From: Myxococcales bacterium
GTDB taxonomy: Bacteria > Myxococcota_A > Polyangia > JAHFDS01
DNA: 32,035 nucleotides
NCBI GenBank assembly: GCA_023248855.1
Contig: JAHFDS010000035.1
Span: 1-32,035 of the forward strand
Direction of reading: 5' to 3'
The position numbers were made by a program, and so were the translations under genes. Position 1 is the stretch's first letter, and the number at the start of each line of letters is the position of its first letter. This document shows, piece by piece, positions 9,001-15,404 of the stretch. The notes under the pieces are model-generated. The model made no database searches. It was given only the letters and a program-made list of their open reading frames with translations, and was not told the origin of the DNA.

Positions 9001-9551
9001 GCCTGCTGCTCTTCGGAGCCAATGCCAATCGTACGACGCCCCCGTTGCGCGAGGAGATCGATCGACTGCTGGCCCTCGTCCGACGAGGGCCAGGGCTGTC
9101 CGAGCTGGCGAGCCAGGCGCTCGGCACGCTGGCGCAGGCCCGGGAAGGCCGGGACGATGGCCTGGTCCGGTACGGTCAGCAGCTCGTGCACCTCTTGGCG
9201 GAGGTGGAATCCGACTACGCGTGGGCCTCCCTCGCCATGGCCTGCGGCATTGCGCAGGCAGAGGCCGCGTTGCCACTCATCCGGGAAAAGGCCGGCCCGA
9301 ACGCGAGCCTGGTGGTGCGGATGGCGGCCCTGGCGAGCCTCGGGCGAATGCCGGCAGCGGCGAACGCCGCGGTCAGCGTCGCGAGCCTGTCGGATCCGCA
9401 CGCGACCGTCCGGAAGCTCGCGGCCAGGAGCGTTGGCGCGCTGTCCGACCCCGCCCTCGTGTCGCAGCTCGAGCCTCTGCTCGCCGACTCCGACGAATCC
9501 GTCCGCACCGCCGCGGCCGCGGCGATCGCTGCGTGCGGTCGCGCTGAATGA
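6042..9551 (+). CDS. Calcineurin-like phosphoesterase-NACHT NTPase-HEAT repeat protein (NLR-like, candidate defence protein)
   Basis: This 1169-residue fusion has four parts. (1) Residues 5-300 are a metallophosphoesterase with all metal-binding motifs: D12-L-H14, G-D53 in TGDLTQRG, G-N93-H94-D in PGNHD, H226/H227 in LLTHHPPDW, and G-H256-M-H258. (2) Residues 370-415 match the linker that often precedes bacterial NACHT domains (LQTLYIPQ). (3) Residues 450-800 are a NACHT NTPase: Walker A GEPGSGKTT (457-465), Walker B ILLVDGLDEIAD (550-561), sensor VVTSRAVGY (586-593) and the distal motif RHLSIQEHLAAQAL (784-797). (4) Residues 830-1169 are alpha-helical, with HEAT-like repeats clearest at 1085-1165. 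Family knowledge: such effector-NTPase-sensor proteins act like NLRs, with the repeats sensing and the N-terminal enzyme as effector. The substrate is unknown. GTG 6042 is the only usable start, since an in-frame stop lies at 6027. It appears to be a stand-alone gene. Confidence 0.92.
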   Translation: MGAVFQWLHLTDLHCGVGKQSFLWPNVRDAFWKDLAKLHKAFGAIDAVLFTGDLTQRGSAQEFAELDRAVLGSLFEHLGRLGSRPCLVAIPGNHDLVRPQKVGAAVRMLSPERFAEVADELFEQPDSEYRAVVRAVFEPFEAWRKACKTIPKKGATAGLLPGEAGLTLSANGLSVGIVGLNTAFLQLAAGDYTGRLHLDPRQLHAVCSGDPPAFCERHDACLLLTHHPPDWLDPRARQALDTEIAPAGRFVHLFGHMHESRYESRGYGGGLLRHTWQGNSLFSHEAWGDPPRLERRHGYALGRIEKSGETVTLRLVPRRASEGKSGWRFQRDESADLPLEDDDATAPVQLSRARAATLSGRRPGRKVRPDASLEDYRKTLASACGTLELTALPLDPQLATRPPSLQTLYIPQRVVRESPQGAPEPAREWQRPTPSAPAEAFAPLLGAAPRPRLLVLGEPGSGKTTLLHWIAGAYLLRHAAPRVWCSLPGAAALPDVDWTPVRLRCRDLALCAAPDFDELIRQAVRRLETGAKAKPIARALRVLLDEGRAILLVDGLDEIADPVERARFVEQLEAVSRQLASAPIVVTSRAVGYRQTTRHLAGFTTFTLAELDAADRAEFVRRFSEATEPTAERRKQLATRLVRALKASERVARLASNPLLLATLAVVARRESRLPSRRHKLYAEAVKVLLHWRPEVDAPLDEDEVLPQLEYVAHAMCARATTQLRKDELLVLFEEVRRAYPNIHAIHRHAGADILRMLEARTGLVAQAGEVSHDGRAVPVYELRHLSIQEHLAAQALLSGHHAGFDRSVPLAARIGELARPVEGDPPDVAFQWREVVRLCIASCNDGDADALLGAVLEPAPDEAPSSQLPRLVLAAQCLADDPNVRPAIAAQVLGGLAGAVAERGSLVRPAHLRSAAAEVAVSSWADLLVEQLAAAALAHGGGTLGWEQPLLAALARTLSSGSPRREWLGVLVSDLACSDERAARACLLLFGANANRTTPPLREEIDRLLALVRRGPGLSELASQALGTLAQAREGRDDGLVRYGQQLVHLLAEVESDYAWASLAMACGIAQAEAALPLIREKAGPNASLVVRMAALASLGRMPAAANAAVSVASLSDPHATVRKLAARSVGALSDPALVSQLEPLLADSDESVRTAAAAAIAACGRAE

Positions 9552-9624
9552 CCGGCCCCGAAGGCGCTCGTCGGCCGGTGACGACGGCCGCCCGCGCGCG
9601 GTACCATGAGGCCGCTTGCACTCG

Positions 9625-10272
9625 ATGGCGATCGACTTCCCGGACTGGGCCGCGCTCCTCGGGTTCTTGCAGACCGCGGAGCGTGGCGCCCGCTGCTTCG
9701 ACATCGGCAAGCCGCCGTCTCTGGGGCAGTTCGTGCTGCTCGAGGTGCGTGTGGGCGGGGTGGCGCGCGAGTACCTGCGGGGCCGCGTGACGTCGCTGCT
9801 CGGTGGCGTGGACGATCCCGAATGGATGCGCGGGATCGAGGTGCACTTCCTTGGCACCGAGGGCCCGAGGCTCGGCTACCTCGACAGGCTCGCGACCGGT
9901 CGGCTCGAGCAGGTGCGTCGCGAGCCCAGGCTGCCGGTGCGGCTGCGCGCCGTGGTCACGATCGATGACGAATCCAGCACCCACGCCGACGCGAGCGCGC
10001 TGGCCGAGGACATCGGCCGCTGGGGCGCCTTCCTGCGCACGTCGCTGCGCGTGGCGGTGGATGCGCACGTCTGGGTGGTGGTCTCGTCCGGCACGCCTCG
10101 TCTCGGCGAGCTCCGGATCCGCGCGCGTGTGGCCTGGGCCGGCACCGAGGGACTCGGCGTCTCCTTCGTGCCCTTCAACGAGACCGAGTGCGGCCACGTG
10201 ATCGCCTGGGTGGACGCGCTCACCGACGCGGTGCTCGAGGATCCCGGATCGTTCTGTCTGGCCGACGGCTGA
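9625..10272 (+). CDS. PilZ-like domain protein
   Basis: The protein has 215 residues from ATG 9625 (MAIDFPDWAALL); TTG 9616 is an in-frame alternative. Two beta-rich halves are visible. The first (about residues 20-80) resembles a PilZ-N or YcgR-N-like barrel (LGQFVLLEVRV, YLRGRVTSLL). The second (about 95-190) begins with RREPRLPVRLRAVV, matching the R-x-x-x-R c-di-GMP-binding turn. It continues with LAEDIGRWGAFLRT, a degenerate form of the D/N-x-S-x-x-G motif (Gly and the strand are kept, the Ser is replaced). Myxobacterial PilZ proteins commonly have this RR-x-PR-x-PV layout. Likely role: c-di-GMP-linked control of motility or envelope functions. Nucleotide binding is uncertain because the second motif is weak. 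Its stop codon is 4 bp from the stop of the convergent cheX-like gene. Confidence 0.7.
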   Translation: MAIDFPDWAALLGFLQTAERGARCFDIGKPPSLGQFVLLEVRVGGVAREYLRGRVTSLLGGVDDPEWMRGIEVHFLGTEGPRLGYLDRLATGRLEQVRREPRLPVRLRAVVTIDDESSTHADASALAEDIGRWGAFLRTSLRVAVDAHVWVVVSSGTPRLGELRIRARVAWAGTEGLGVSFVPFNETECGHVIAWVDALTDAVLEDPGSFCLADG

Positions 10273-10276
10273 CCGG

Positions 10277-11134
10277 CTACAAGACCCGCACGTCCAGGAC
10301 GCCCTCGGGGAAGTGCAGCGGGAACAGGTACCCTTCGCCCAGCGGGGGAGCGAGACCGTCGGTGGGCGGGCCGAGCTCCGCGCGCCTGCCCTGCCGCGCC
10401 CAGAGCGCGACCCCGTTGCCGCACACGAGGTTCGCGAACTCGCCGAAGGCGTCGTGGATCATGTCCACGCCGAGCGTCATGGCCTCGGCGCGAAAGAGCG
10501 CGCGCGCCAGACGACGCGCCACCGGCTCGCCGCAGGACAGGCTGTAGACGGCGCTCACTGCTCCCGAGATGTCGATGCCGACGGTCCAGGCGCGCGGCGC
10601 CGGCGGCGGCGGGGCCGGCATCCCGAGGCCCCACTTGCACTCGGCGTCGCACAAGCGGAGCGCGAGCCGCTGGGTGAGCGCCACCAGCATGGACAGCTCT
10701 TGCGCGAACGGCGCGTTGGCTGGCAGGGCGAGCTCGGTCATCCCGTAGCGCGCCTGGTCGGCCTTGAAGACGGCCAGCTCACGCTCGATGGCCTCCTTGT
10801 CGAGAAAGCCGAGCACCACGATGGCGCCGCCGAGGTACATGTGATCGTTCTGCTGCATCGTGACGAGCTCGTCGATCTGCGCGAGCGTCAGATACCCGAG
10901 CTCCATCGCGATCTCGCCGAAGCGGCGGTCCTCGGTGCGCTGGCGCGTGGCGATCTCCTCGGCCTGCTCCTGCGTGAGCAGACCGCGGCGCTGCGCATAG
11001 ACGCCGATCTTGTGGTTACGCGTCTCCTGCAACACGATCGCCGCCAGTAGCTGCTCGGGCGTGAGCAAGCCCCGTTCGAGCAGGTGCTGGCCGAAGAACC
11101 TGACGCTCAGAAAAGCACCTCGCTCACCCCTCAT
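10277..11134 (-). CDS. MshEN/GSPII_E-N-like repeats fused to a CheX-like phosphatase domain
   Basis: The 285-residue product has two regions. Residues 12-125 hold repeated helical motifs (FGQHLLERGLLTPEQLL, YAQRRGLLTQEQAEE, IAMELGYLTLAQIDEL, VVLGFLDKEAIE). They resemble the MshEN/GSPII_E N-terminal domain, which in some ATPases binds c-di-GMP. Residues 140-285 resemble CheX/CheC-family response-regulator phosphatases: a beta strand (WTVGIDISGAVSAVY), a helix and the catalytic-type E-x-x-N in FGEFANLVCGN (E232, N235). The domain ends with LHFPEGVLDVRVL. Its ATG (11134) overlaps the stop of the receiver gene by 11 bp, indicating translational coupling and a partner relationship. The likely role is dephosphorylating or otherwise tuning that receiver, with the N-terminal part adding a ligand or protein-binding input; this is inference. 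Confidence 0.72.
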   Translation of the reverse strand: MRGERGAFLSVRFFGQHLLERGLLTPEQLLAAIVLQETRNHKIGVYAQRRGLLTQEQAEEIATRQRTEDRRFGEIAMELGYLTLAQIDELVTMQQNDHMYLGGAIVVLGFLDKEAIERELAVFKADQARYGMTELALPANAPFAQELSMLVALTQRLALRLCDAECKWGLGMPAPPPPAPRAWTVGIDISGAVSAVYSLSCGEPVARRLARALFRAEAMTLGVDMIHDAFGEFANLVCGNGVALWARQGRRAELGPPTDGLAPPLGEGYLFPLHFPEGVLDVRVL

Positions 11135-11486
11135 TGTCCAGCGCGCGCAAGATCGTTTCGGGCTCGAAGGGCTTCGACAGGACGCCACGCGCGCCGAGCT
11201 TGAGGGCCTCGGAAACCTTCTCCGCGACGGCACCCACGGAGGACACCACGAAAACGCTAATCTCGGGGTGGCGCTGGTGCAGAAGGCGCAGCATCTGCAG
11301 GCCGTCCATCACCGGCATGACCAGATCGAGCAGGACGATGTCGGGTGCGAGCTCGGTGACAAGCTTGATGCCCTCGGCGCCGTTCTTGGCGTGGCCGGCC
11401 ACCGTGTAGCGGCCACTGCCCTCGACGATCTGCCTGAGCTGGCGGGCGATCGCTGCGCTGTCGTCGACCAAGAGCACCCGGCGCAT
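11124..11486 (-). CDS. Single-domain response regulator (CheY-like receiver)
   Basis: The 120-residue protein consists only of a receiver domain. Acidic pocket D8/D9 (LLVDDS), phospho-acceptor D54 (VLLDLVMP), conserved hydroxyl S82 (FVVSSVG) and Lys K105 (LSKPFEP) are all present, so it should be phosphorylatable. No output domain follows, so it must act through a partner, as CheY does. A strong ribosome binding site (GGGAGG, 5 nt before ATG) supports the start at 11486. The CheX-like gene overlaps its 3' end; the ExbD gene ends 56 bp upstream in the same direction. No histidine kinase lies in the window. A role in switching the adjacent proton-driven motor is a hypothesis from position only. 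Confidence 0.93.
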   Translation of the reverse strand: MRRVLLVDDSAAIARQLRQIVEGSGRYTVAGHAKNGAEGIKLVTELAPDIVLLDLVMPVMDGLQMLRLLHQRHPEISVFVVSSVGAVAEKVSEALKLGARGVLSKPFEPETILRALDNEG

Positions 11487-11542
11487 CCGACCTCCCTTCC
11501 TTGAAGTACCAGGTGCCGACTGCCCGCCTGGCCCATGTGGCC

Positions 11543-12088
11543 CTATTGCCCAGCCTGAACTGTGACCAGGCGGTAGTTGCGAAACTCCGCCTGACCCGCA
11601 GTGTAGAGCACCTCGGTCAGCAGGCGATAGGGGGTCTTCTTGTCCGCGACGAGCGCGAGCTCGCCCGTGAACTCCTCCCCGCGTAGCGTGGCGAGCTTCT
11701 TCTCGCGCGTGGCGTGCTGCGCGAGCAGCTGGTGCAGCGGCAGGATCAGGAAGCCGTTCGCGCCTTCCTGCTTGTACGACGGATCGATCGTGCCGGCACG
11801 GATGGGCACCACCTGCTGGCCGTCCACGAGCACGGCGGTCGGTGTCAACACGACCTTGAGCGAGTCGGCCGCCGCGAGGCGGGCGCTCGACTCCGGCGGT
11901 GACACGTCGCGCTCCACCACCCCCGAGGACACGGACCAGCTCTTGAGCAGGAAGACCAGCAGGATGGTCATCATGTCCATCATGGCCGTGATGTTGAGGT
12001 AGCTGACGTCCTCCTGGTTCTCTTCGAGCTTGCGCTTGTGGCGGAACAGCAGCTTGCGCGCTTGCCGGGTCGGCAGGTAGCCCTTCAC
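11543..12088 (-). CDS. ExbD/TolR-family proton-motor subunit (second copy)
   Basis: The 181-residue protein starts at GTG 12088. A basic cytoplasmic N-terminus (KLLFRHKRK) precedes a single membrane segment, LNITAMMDMMTILLVFLL, with the essential proton-channel Asp at D38, as in ExbD/TolR. The periplasmic part follows (residues 52-181), with TPTAVLVDGQQVVPI and the C-terminal VLYTAGQAEFRNYRLV typical of the family. The GTG overlaps the stop of the preceding exbD in a GTGA tetranucleotide, so the genes are translationally coupled. It works with the TolQ/ExbB subunit to turn proton flow into envelope work. One TolQ plus two TolR-like proteins is also the make-up of the myxobacterial gliding motor AglRQS; assignment to that system is speculative without agl/glt neighbours. 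Confidence 0.9.
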   Translation of the reverse strand: MKGYLPTRQARKLLFRHKRKLEENQEDVSYLNITAMMDMMTILLVFLLKSWSVSSGVVERDVSPPESSARLAAADSLKVVLTPTAVLVDGQQVVPIRAGTIDPSYKQEGANGFLILPLHQLLAQHATREKKLATLRGEEFTGELALVADKKTPYRLLTEVLYTAGQAEFRNYRLVTVQAGQ

Positions 12089-12648
12089 AGAAGGCCCCCG
12101 ATGCCCGGCGAGAACACGACGTCGGGGAACATCAGCCGACCTCCGACGTCCCTCCGGACCGCGTCGAGCGTCTTGACGACGATCTCGTAGGGCACGTCGG
12201 GGTTGGCGACGAACACGACGCGCGTCTCGTCCTTCCACTGGGCCTTGATGCTCGCGACGAGCGCGGTCAGCGTGGCGTACGGGTAGGCCCCGTCGCCCCT
12301 GGCGCCGCCGTCTCGAGGGATCGTGGGGACGTCATTGGTCTTCGGGTTCTTCATCACCGCGCCGGAGCCGGCGATGGTGAAGCCCGCCTCGCTGACCTGG
12401 AGCGTCAGGTTGAGCGGCGGCCGGTCGGCGGTCGGGGCGGCCGCCTCGGCCGAGCCGTAAGACGGCGCCGAGACGTTCACGTTGGCCAGCGTGGCGCTCA
12501 TGGTGATGGTCGCGAGCAAGAACATCACGATGTTCGAGACGATGTCGAGGTAGGGGACGAGGTTGAGCTCGCCCGACTCCTCTGCGGCTTCCTCGTACTC
12601 GTCGCGCATGCGGCGCATGCGCGCGCGCAGTCGCGAGAGGCTGGTCAC
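12085..12648 (-). CDS. ExbD/TolR-family proton-motor subunit (first copy)
   Basis: The 187-residue protein starts at GTG 12648, which overlaps the TGA of the TolQ/ExbB gene in GTGA. The N-terminal cytoplasmic part is charged (RMRDEYEEAAEESGE). One membrane helix follows, LNLVPYLDIVSNIVMFLLA, with Asp D35 at the position needed for proton translocation. The periplasmic part holds a Ser/Ala/Pro linker and then a TolR-like domain ending in the conserved strand-helix TRVVFVANPDVPYEIVVKTLDAVR. It differs clearly from the second copy in its periplasmic domain, so the two are not a recent duplication and may form a heteromeric stator pair. The upstream frame is open beyond 12648, but those residues lie over tolQ and are not real. 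Confidence 0.9.
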   Translation of the reverse strand: MTSLSRLRARMRRMRDEYEEAAEESGELNLVPYLDIVSNIVMFLLATITMSATLANVNVSAPSYGSAEAAAPTADRPPLNLTLQVSEAGFTIAGSGAVMKNPKTNDVPTIPRDGGARGDGAYPYATLTALVASIKAQWKDETRVVFVANPDVPYEIVVKTLDAVRRDVGGRLMFPDVVFSPGIGGLL

Positions 12649-13298
12649 GCGCCCTTCGGGTCCTGCTTCTCGGCGCCCGCGCCCTCGGCGACCACGTTCT
12701 CGAGCTTGAGCGCGAAGGACTCGAGGTCCGCCGCCTGCTTGCGCGCGATCGAGTTGAGCAGCACGTGACCGATGAGGCAGGTCACGGCGATGCCGAGGCC
12801 CATCGCCGTGTTGTACATGGCCTCGGCGATGCGGTCGGCGAGCAGCGCGGAGCGCTTCGAGGCCTCGGCGCTGCCGACCGCGGCGAACGCGCCGATGAGA
12901 CCCGAGATCGTGCCGAGCAGGCCGAGGAGCGTCGCGATGTTGGCGAGCGACCACAGGGCGGGGATGCGCTTCTTGATCTCGGGCGTGACGTCCACGAGCG
13001 CCTCTTCGATGCCCGTGGCGACGGCGAGCTCGCCCTTGTGCATGCGCTGCAGGCCCGCGTGCGCGACCCGCGCCACCGGCGCCTGCCCGGCAGCCTGGCA
13101 GAGCTTGATCGCGCGGTCGAGCTGGTCCGCGTGCAGGTACTTCTTGAGCTGGTCGAGGAAGGCGCGCGCATTGACGGCGCCCTTGCCGAGGAAGAAGTAG
13201 GTCCGCTCGAAGATGATCGCGAGGACGACCCCCGAGACCACGATGTTCAGGTACATGAAGAAGCCACCCTTGTGGAGGAACTCCCTCAGACCGTCCAT
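12645..13298 (-). CDS. MotA/TolQ/ExbB proton channel family protein
   Basis: This 217-residue inner-membrane protein has three predicted helices: about residues 14-36 (YLNIVVSGVVLAIIF), 115-141 (WSLANIATLLGLLGTISGLIGAF) and 163-183 (NTAMGLGIAVTCLIGHVLL). Helices 2 and 3 carry the polar Thr residues (T130, T165) that line the proton path in ExbB/TolQ. The cytoplasmic loop with the A-R-V-A-H-A-G motif is typical. GAGGAG lies shortly before ATG 13298, a strong ribosome binding site, marking this as the first gene of the minus-strand set tolQ-exbD-exbD, probably continuing into the receiver and CheX-like genes. Candidate roles are Tol-Pal-like envelope constriction, TonB energising or gliding. 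No TonB, TolA, TolB or Pal gene is adjacent. Confidence 0.92.
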   Translation of the reverse strand: MDGLREFLHKGGFFMYLNIVVSGVVLAIIFERTYFFLGKGAVNARAFLDQLKKYLHADQLDRAIKLCQAAGQAPVARVAHAGLQRMHKGELAVATGIEEALVDVTPEIKKRIPALWSLANIATLLGLLGTISGLIGAFAAVGSAEASKRSALLADRIAEAMYNTAMGLGIAVTCLIGHVLLNSIARKQAADLESFALKLENVVAEGAGAEKQDPKGA

Positions 13299-13366
13299 CC
13301 GTCTCCTCGGACGAATCTTAGGCTGGCTCGCCCGGTGCGTCCATCAAGTTCGCTAGCAGCCAAGAT

Positions 13367-13852
13367 TCAGTCGTTCTTGGCGCCCGCCTTGATCCAGTCC
13401 TTTAGCAAGGCGAGGCGGGCTGGCTCGAGCGCGTCACTCGACATCGGCATCCGCTCGTTCTTTCCGCCCGTCCCCGCGCACATCGCGTCGGGTGCGCCAG
13501 CCGGCGGCGTCGTCACCTTGAGATAGACCAGGCTCTGCTCGGGCATGCCCGGCACCACGAGCTTCATGCTGGGAAACTCGCAGGCCGCCTTGCCCGTGCC
13601 GGCGTCGCCCATCAGGGCCTTGTAGGGATCGAGGTCGAGCGCCATGGCGGCCTTGCCTGTCCCCTTGTGACAGCTCGAGGAGAGCGCGCAGCTCGGCGCG
13701 ATGATCTCCGCCTTGACCCGGGCGAAGGTCGGCGGGGCCGACGAGGCACCCCCACCGCTGCCGGCGCCGCCGCCCGCGCCTGCCGCGCCGCCGTCCGAGC
13801 CGCACGCACCGAGCGTCAGGCCGAGAAACAGAGTCACCGCCAGCTTCATCAT
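13367..13852 (-). CDS. Small lipoprotein with a cytochrome-like Cys-His motif
   Basis: The 161-residue protein has a signal peptide ending in lipobox LGAC (C17), so it is probably a lipoprotein exposed in the envelope. A Gly/Ala/Ser linker (about residues 19-40) follows. The segment IIAPSCALSSSCHKG contains C55 and C61-H62, a C-x5-CH arrangement. This resembles myxobacterial and planctomycete proteins annotated as cytochrome c-like, where C-x2-CH or C-x4-CH is usual. A later NERMPM could supply a Met axial ligand. Two further Cys occur (CEFPS, MCAGTG) and could form a disulfide, so haem binding is unproven. GAGGAG lies 9-10 nt before the start ATG at 13852; a second ATG follows directly. It lies just upstream of tolQ on the same strand, with its own gap of 68 bp. 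Confidence 0.75.
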   Translation of the reverse strand: MMKLAVTLFLGLTLGACGSDGGAAGAGGGAGSGGGASSAPPTFARVKAEIIAPSCALSSSCHKGTGKAAMALDLDPYKALMGDAGTGKAACEFPSMKLVVPGMPEQSLVYLKVTTPPAGAPDAMCAGTGGKNERMPMSSDALEPARLALLKDWIKAGAKND

Positions 13853-13941
13853 CGATCGATCTCCTCGGTTGAGTTGAGCCGAAGGCCAAGCCTATCGCCT
13901 GGGGGGCCCCGGCGGGGCCGGAACGCGGACCGGAACGGCGA

Positions 13942-15138
13942 TCAGTGCCCGGGCTTGCCGACCGGCGGGCAGCCGAAGACGGCCTGGATGTTGACCATCG
14001 TGGCCATGCGCAGTGAATCGCACGCGGCGCCGTGGAACTCGATCGACATCATGTCTGCCGACAGCTCCCAGCCGTTCATGGCGTTTCTGGGCACTGGCAT
14101 GCCGTTGATGGACACGTCGATGCGGGAGGGATCGGGCGGCCGCCGCTGCAGCGGATAGGTGCAGCTCGCGATCTGCCCGGTGATGGCCATGAGCGCGGTC
14201 TGCAGGTCCATGCCGTTCGTGACGCGGTAGTACGAGGGCGTGCCCATGCGGGGTACACCGCCTGCGACCGCCATCTGGTTGAGCGTGCTCTCGGTCATCG
14301 AGTCGGTCGCGATGCCGATGACGAACACCTTGACGTTGCCGGCGGCTGCCTGGGTGACGGCCATGATGGCGCCCATCGCGTCGTCGCCGCCCCCCGTGGG
14401 GGGCATGCAGATACCGAAGAAGTCGCAGCCCGTGCCGCCGCCGGGCAGCATGCAGGTGAGCTGGCCCGGCAGGCAGCCCATGCCGCAGTTCGGCGCACCG
14501 TCGGTCGCGAGCAGGATGTACTTCGGGTTCGGCGACGTGCGCGCCATCATGTAGCTCTTCGCGGCGGTGACTCCCGCCGCGGTGGGCGTCGCGCCGCCCG
14601 GTCGCCTCATTCCGAGCAGGCTCGAGATGGGGGTGCCGTTCATCGCATTGACCATCACGTCGATGTTCGCGGCGCCGCACATGGCGTCGGACGGAAACAG
14701 CGCCAGGCCCCAATTGACCTGGGCCTGCGTGGTGTTGACGACCGAGATGAGCGCCTGGGTGATCTGGGTCCACTTGGAGTCGGGCATGGACGTGCAGTCC
14801 GTGCCCGGCCGGCTCGTGCACTCGTTCATGGAGCCCGACTTGTCGAGCACGATCATCACGTCCGGCGGCATCCCCGGCTGCAGCATGAAGTCCTGCTGTG
14901 CGCACGGCGGTGCGTCGAACTGCATCGGAGGCCCATCGGGCGGGCCGCTGCGGGCGCCGGCATTGCCGGCATTGCCCGCATTGCCTGCATTACCTGCATT
15001 GCCACCCGAGCCGCCGCGCCCCGCGTCGCCCCCGCGTCCGCTGGCGGCGCCGCTACCGGATCCCCCAGCCTCTTCGGCCTTGGAGGGTCCACACGCTGCA
15101 AGCGTGCTTGCCAGAAAAATGCATGTGCTCATCCGCAT
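13942..15138 (-). CDS. VWA-domain lipoprotein
   Basis: The 398-residue product has a signal peptide with lipobox LAAC (C16). A low-complexity Gly/Asn/Ala linker (about residues 21-65, five NAG repeats) follows, then a von Willebrand factor A domain from about residue 92 to 325. The metal-ion-dependent adhesion site is complete: D99-x-S101-x-S103 in VLDKSGSM, the Thr in GGATPTAAG and the Asp in LLATDGAPN. About a dozen Cys in the domain suggest disulfides, consistent with an extracytoplasmic location. The VWA fold usually mediates metal-dependent protein binding; the partner is unknown. Such VWA lipoproteins with Gly-rich linkers are numerous in myxobacteria. Start ATG 15138 has GGGAG 9 nt upstream; ATG 15132 is an alternative. 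The gene is followed by the cytochrome-like lipoprotein. Confidence 0.88.
   Translation of the reverse strand: MRMSTCIFLASTLAACGPSKAEEAGGSGSGAASGRGGDAGRGGSGGNAGNAGNAGNAGNAGARSGPPDGPPMQFDAPPCAQQDFMLQPGMPPDVMIVLDKSGSMNECTSRPGTDCTSMPDSKWTQITQALISVVNTTQAQVNWGLALFPSDAMCGAANIDVMVNAMNGTPISSLLGMRRPGGATPTAAGVTAAKSYMMARTSPNPKYILLATDGAPNCGMGCLPGQLTCMLPGGGTGCDFFGICMPPTGGGDDAMGAIMAVTQAAAGNVKVFVIGIATDSMTESTLNQMAVAGGVPRMGTPSYYRVTNGMDLQTALMAITGQIASCTYPLQRRPPDPSRIDVSINGMPVPRNAMNGWELSADMMSIEFHGAACDSLRMATMVNIQAVFGCPPVGKPGH
14959..15003 (-). repeat. 9-bp tandem repeat (5 units) coding for the NAG linker
   Basis: Five consecutive 9-bp units of the form GGC-AAT-GCN (minus strand) encode (Gly-Asn-Ala)5 just after the lipobox of the VWA lipoprotein. 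The Asn codons fall every 9 bp between 14962 and 15000. Such a microsatellite can change unit number by slippage without breaking the frame and so vary the linker length. Confidence 0.85.
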
Positions 15139-15192
15139 ACGTGTTTGCTCCCAGTCGCTGACGTGGTTTCCCCACCCTCATCAGTTGCGCGC

Positions 15193-15222
15193 ATTCTAGC
15201 GATCGCGATCGTTGGAATACAA
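15193..15222 (-). promoter_or_regulatory. Possible sigma70-like promoter for the VWA lipoprotein gene
   Basis: On the minus strand a TAGAAT -10 (15193-15198) lies 18 bp downstream of TTGTAT (15217-15222). The -10 matches consensus at five of six positions; the -35 is weak. The spacer contains the palindrome GATCGCGATC. Transcription would start near 15186, about 48 nt before the ATG at 15138. This is the most AT-rich part of the gap. Confidence 0.35.
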
Positions 15223-15404
15223 AGGAATCCCAGGGCATTCGTGACGGTGCCCACCCCGGCGCACAGGCACCGACACGATGCCGCAATGCGTCGTCACATG
15301 GGACAGGCTCACTGAAACTCGTACCGGCATGGCGCTGCGCGCAGATGGAGGCGAGCGGGAGCGAGCCGCAAGGGCGTAGCGAAGCGAAGACGCAGGATGG
15401 GGGG
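15223..15404. other. Non-coding gap between the VWA lipoprotein and the penicillin-binding protein genes
   Basis: No convincing gene is seen. The first half looks like ordinary leader DNA. From about 15343 the sequence becomes repetitive (gagcgagccgcaagg, then gcgaagcgaagacgc). Its reverse complement, ccttgcggctcgct, is also found at 20785-20798 at the end of the 99-bp repeat, so this is probably another member of a dispersed intergenic repeat family. It runs directly into the hairpin cluster at 15405. Confidence 0.5.
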
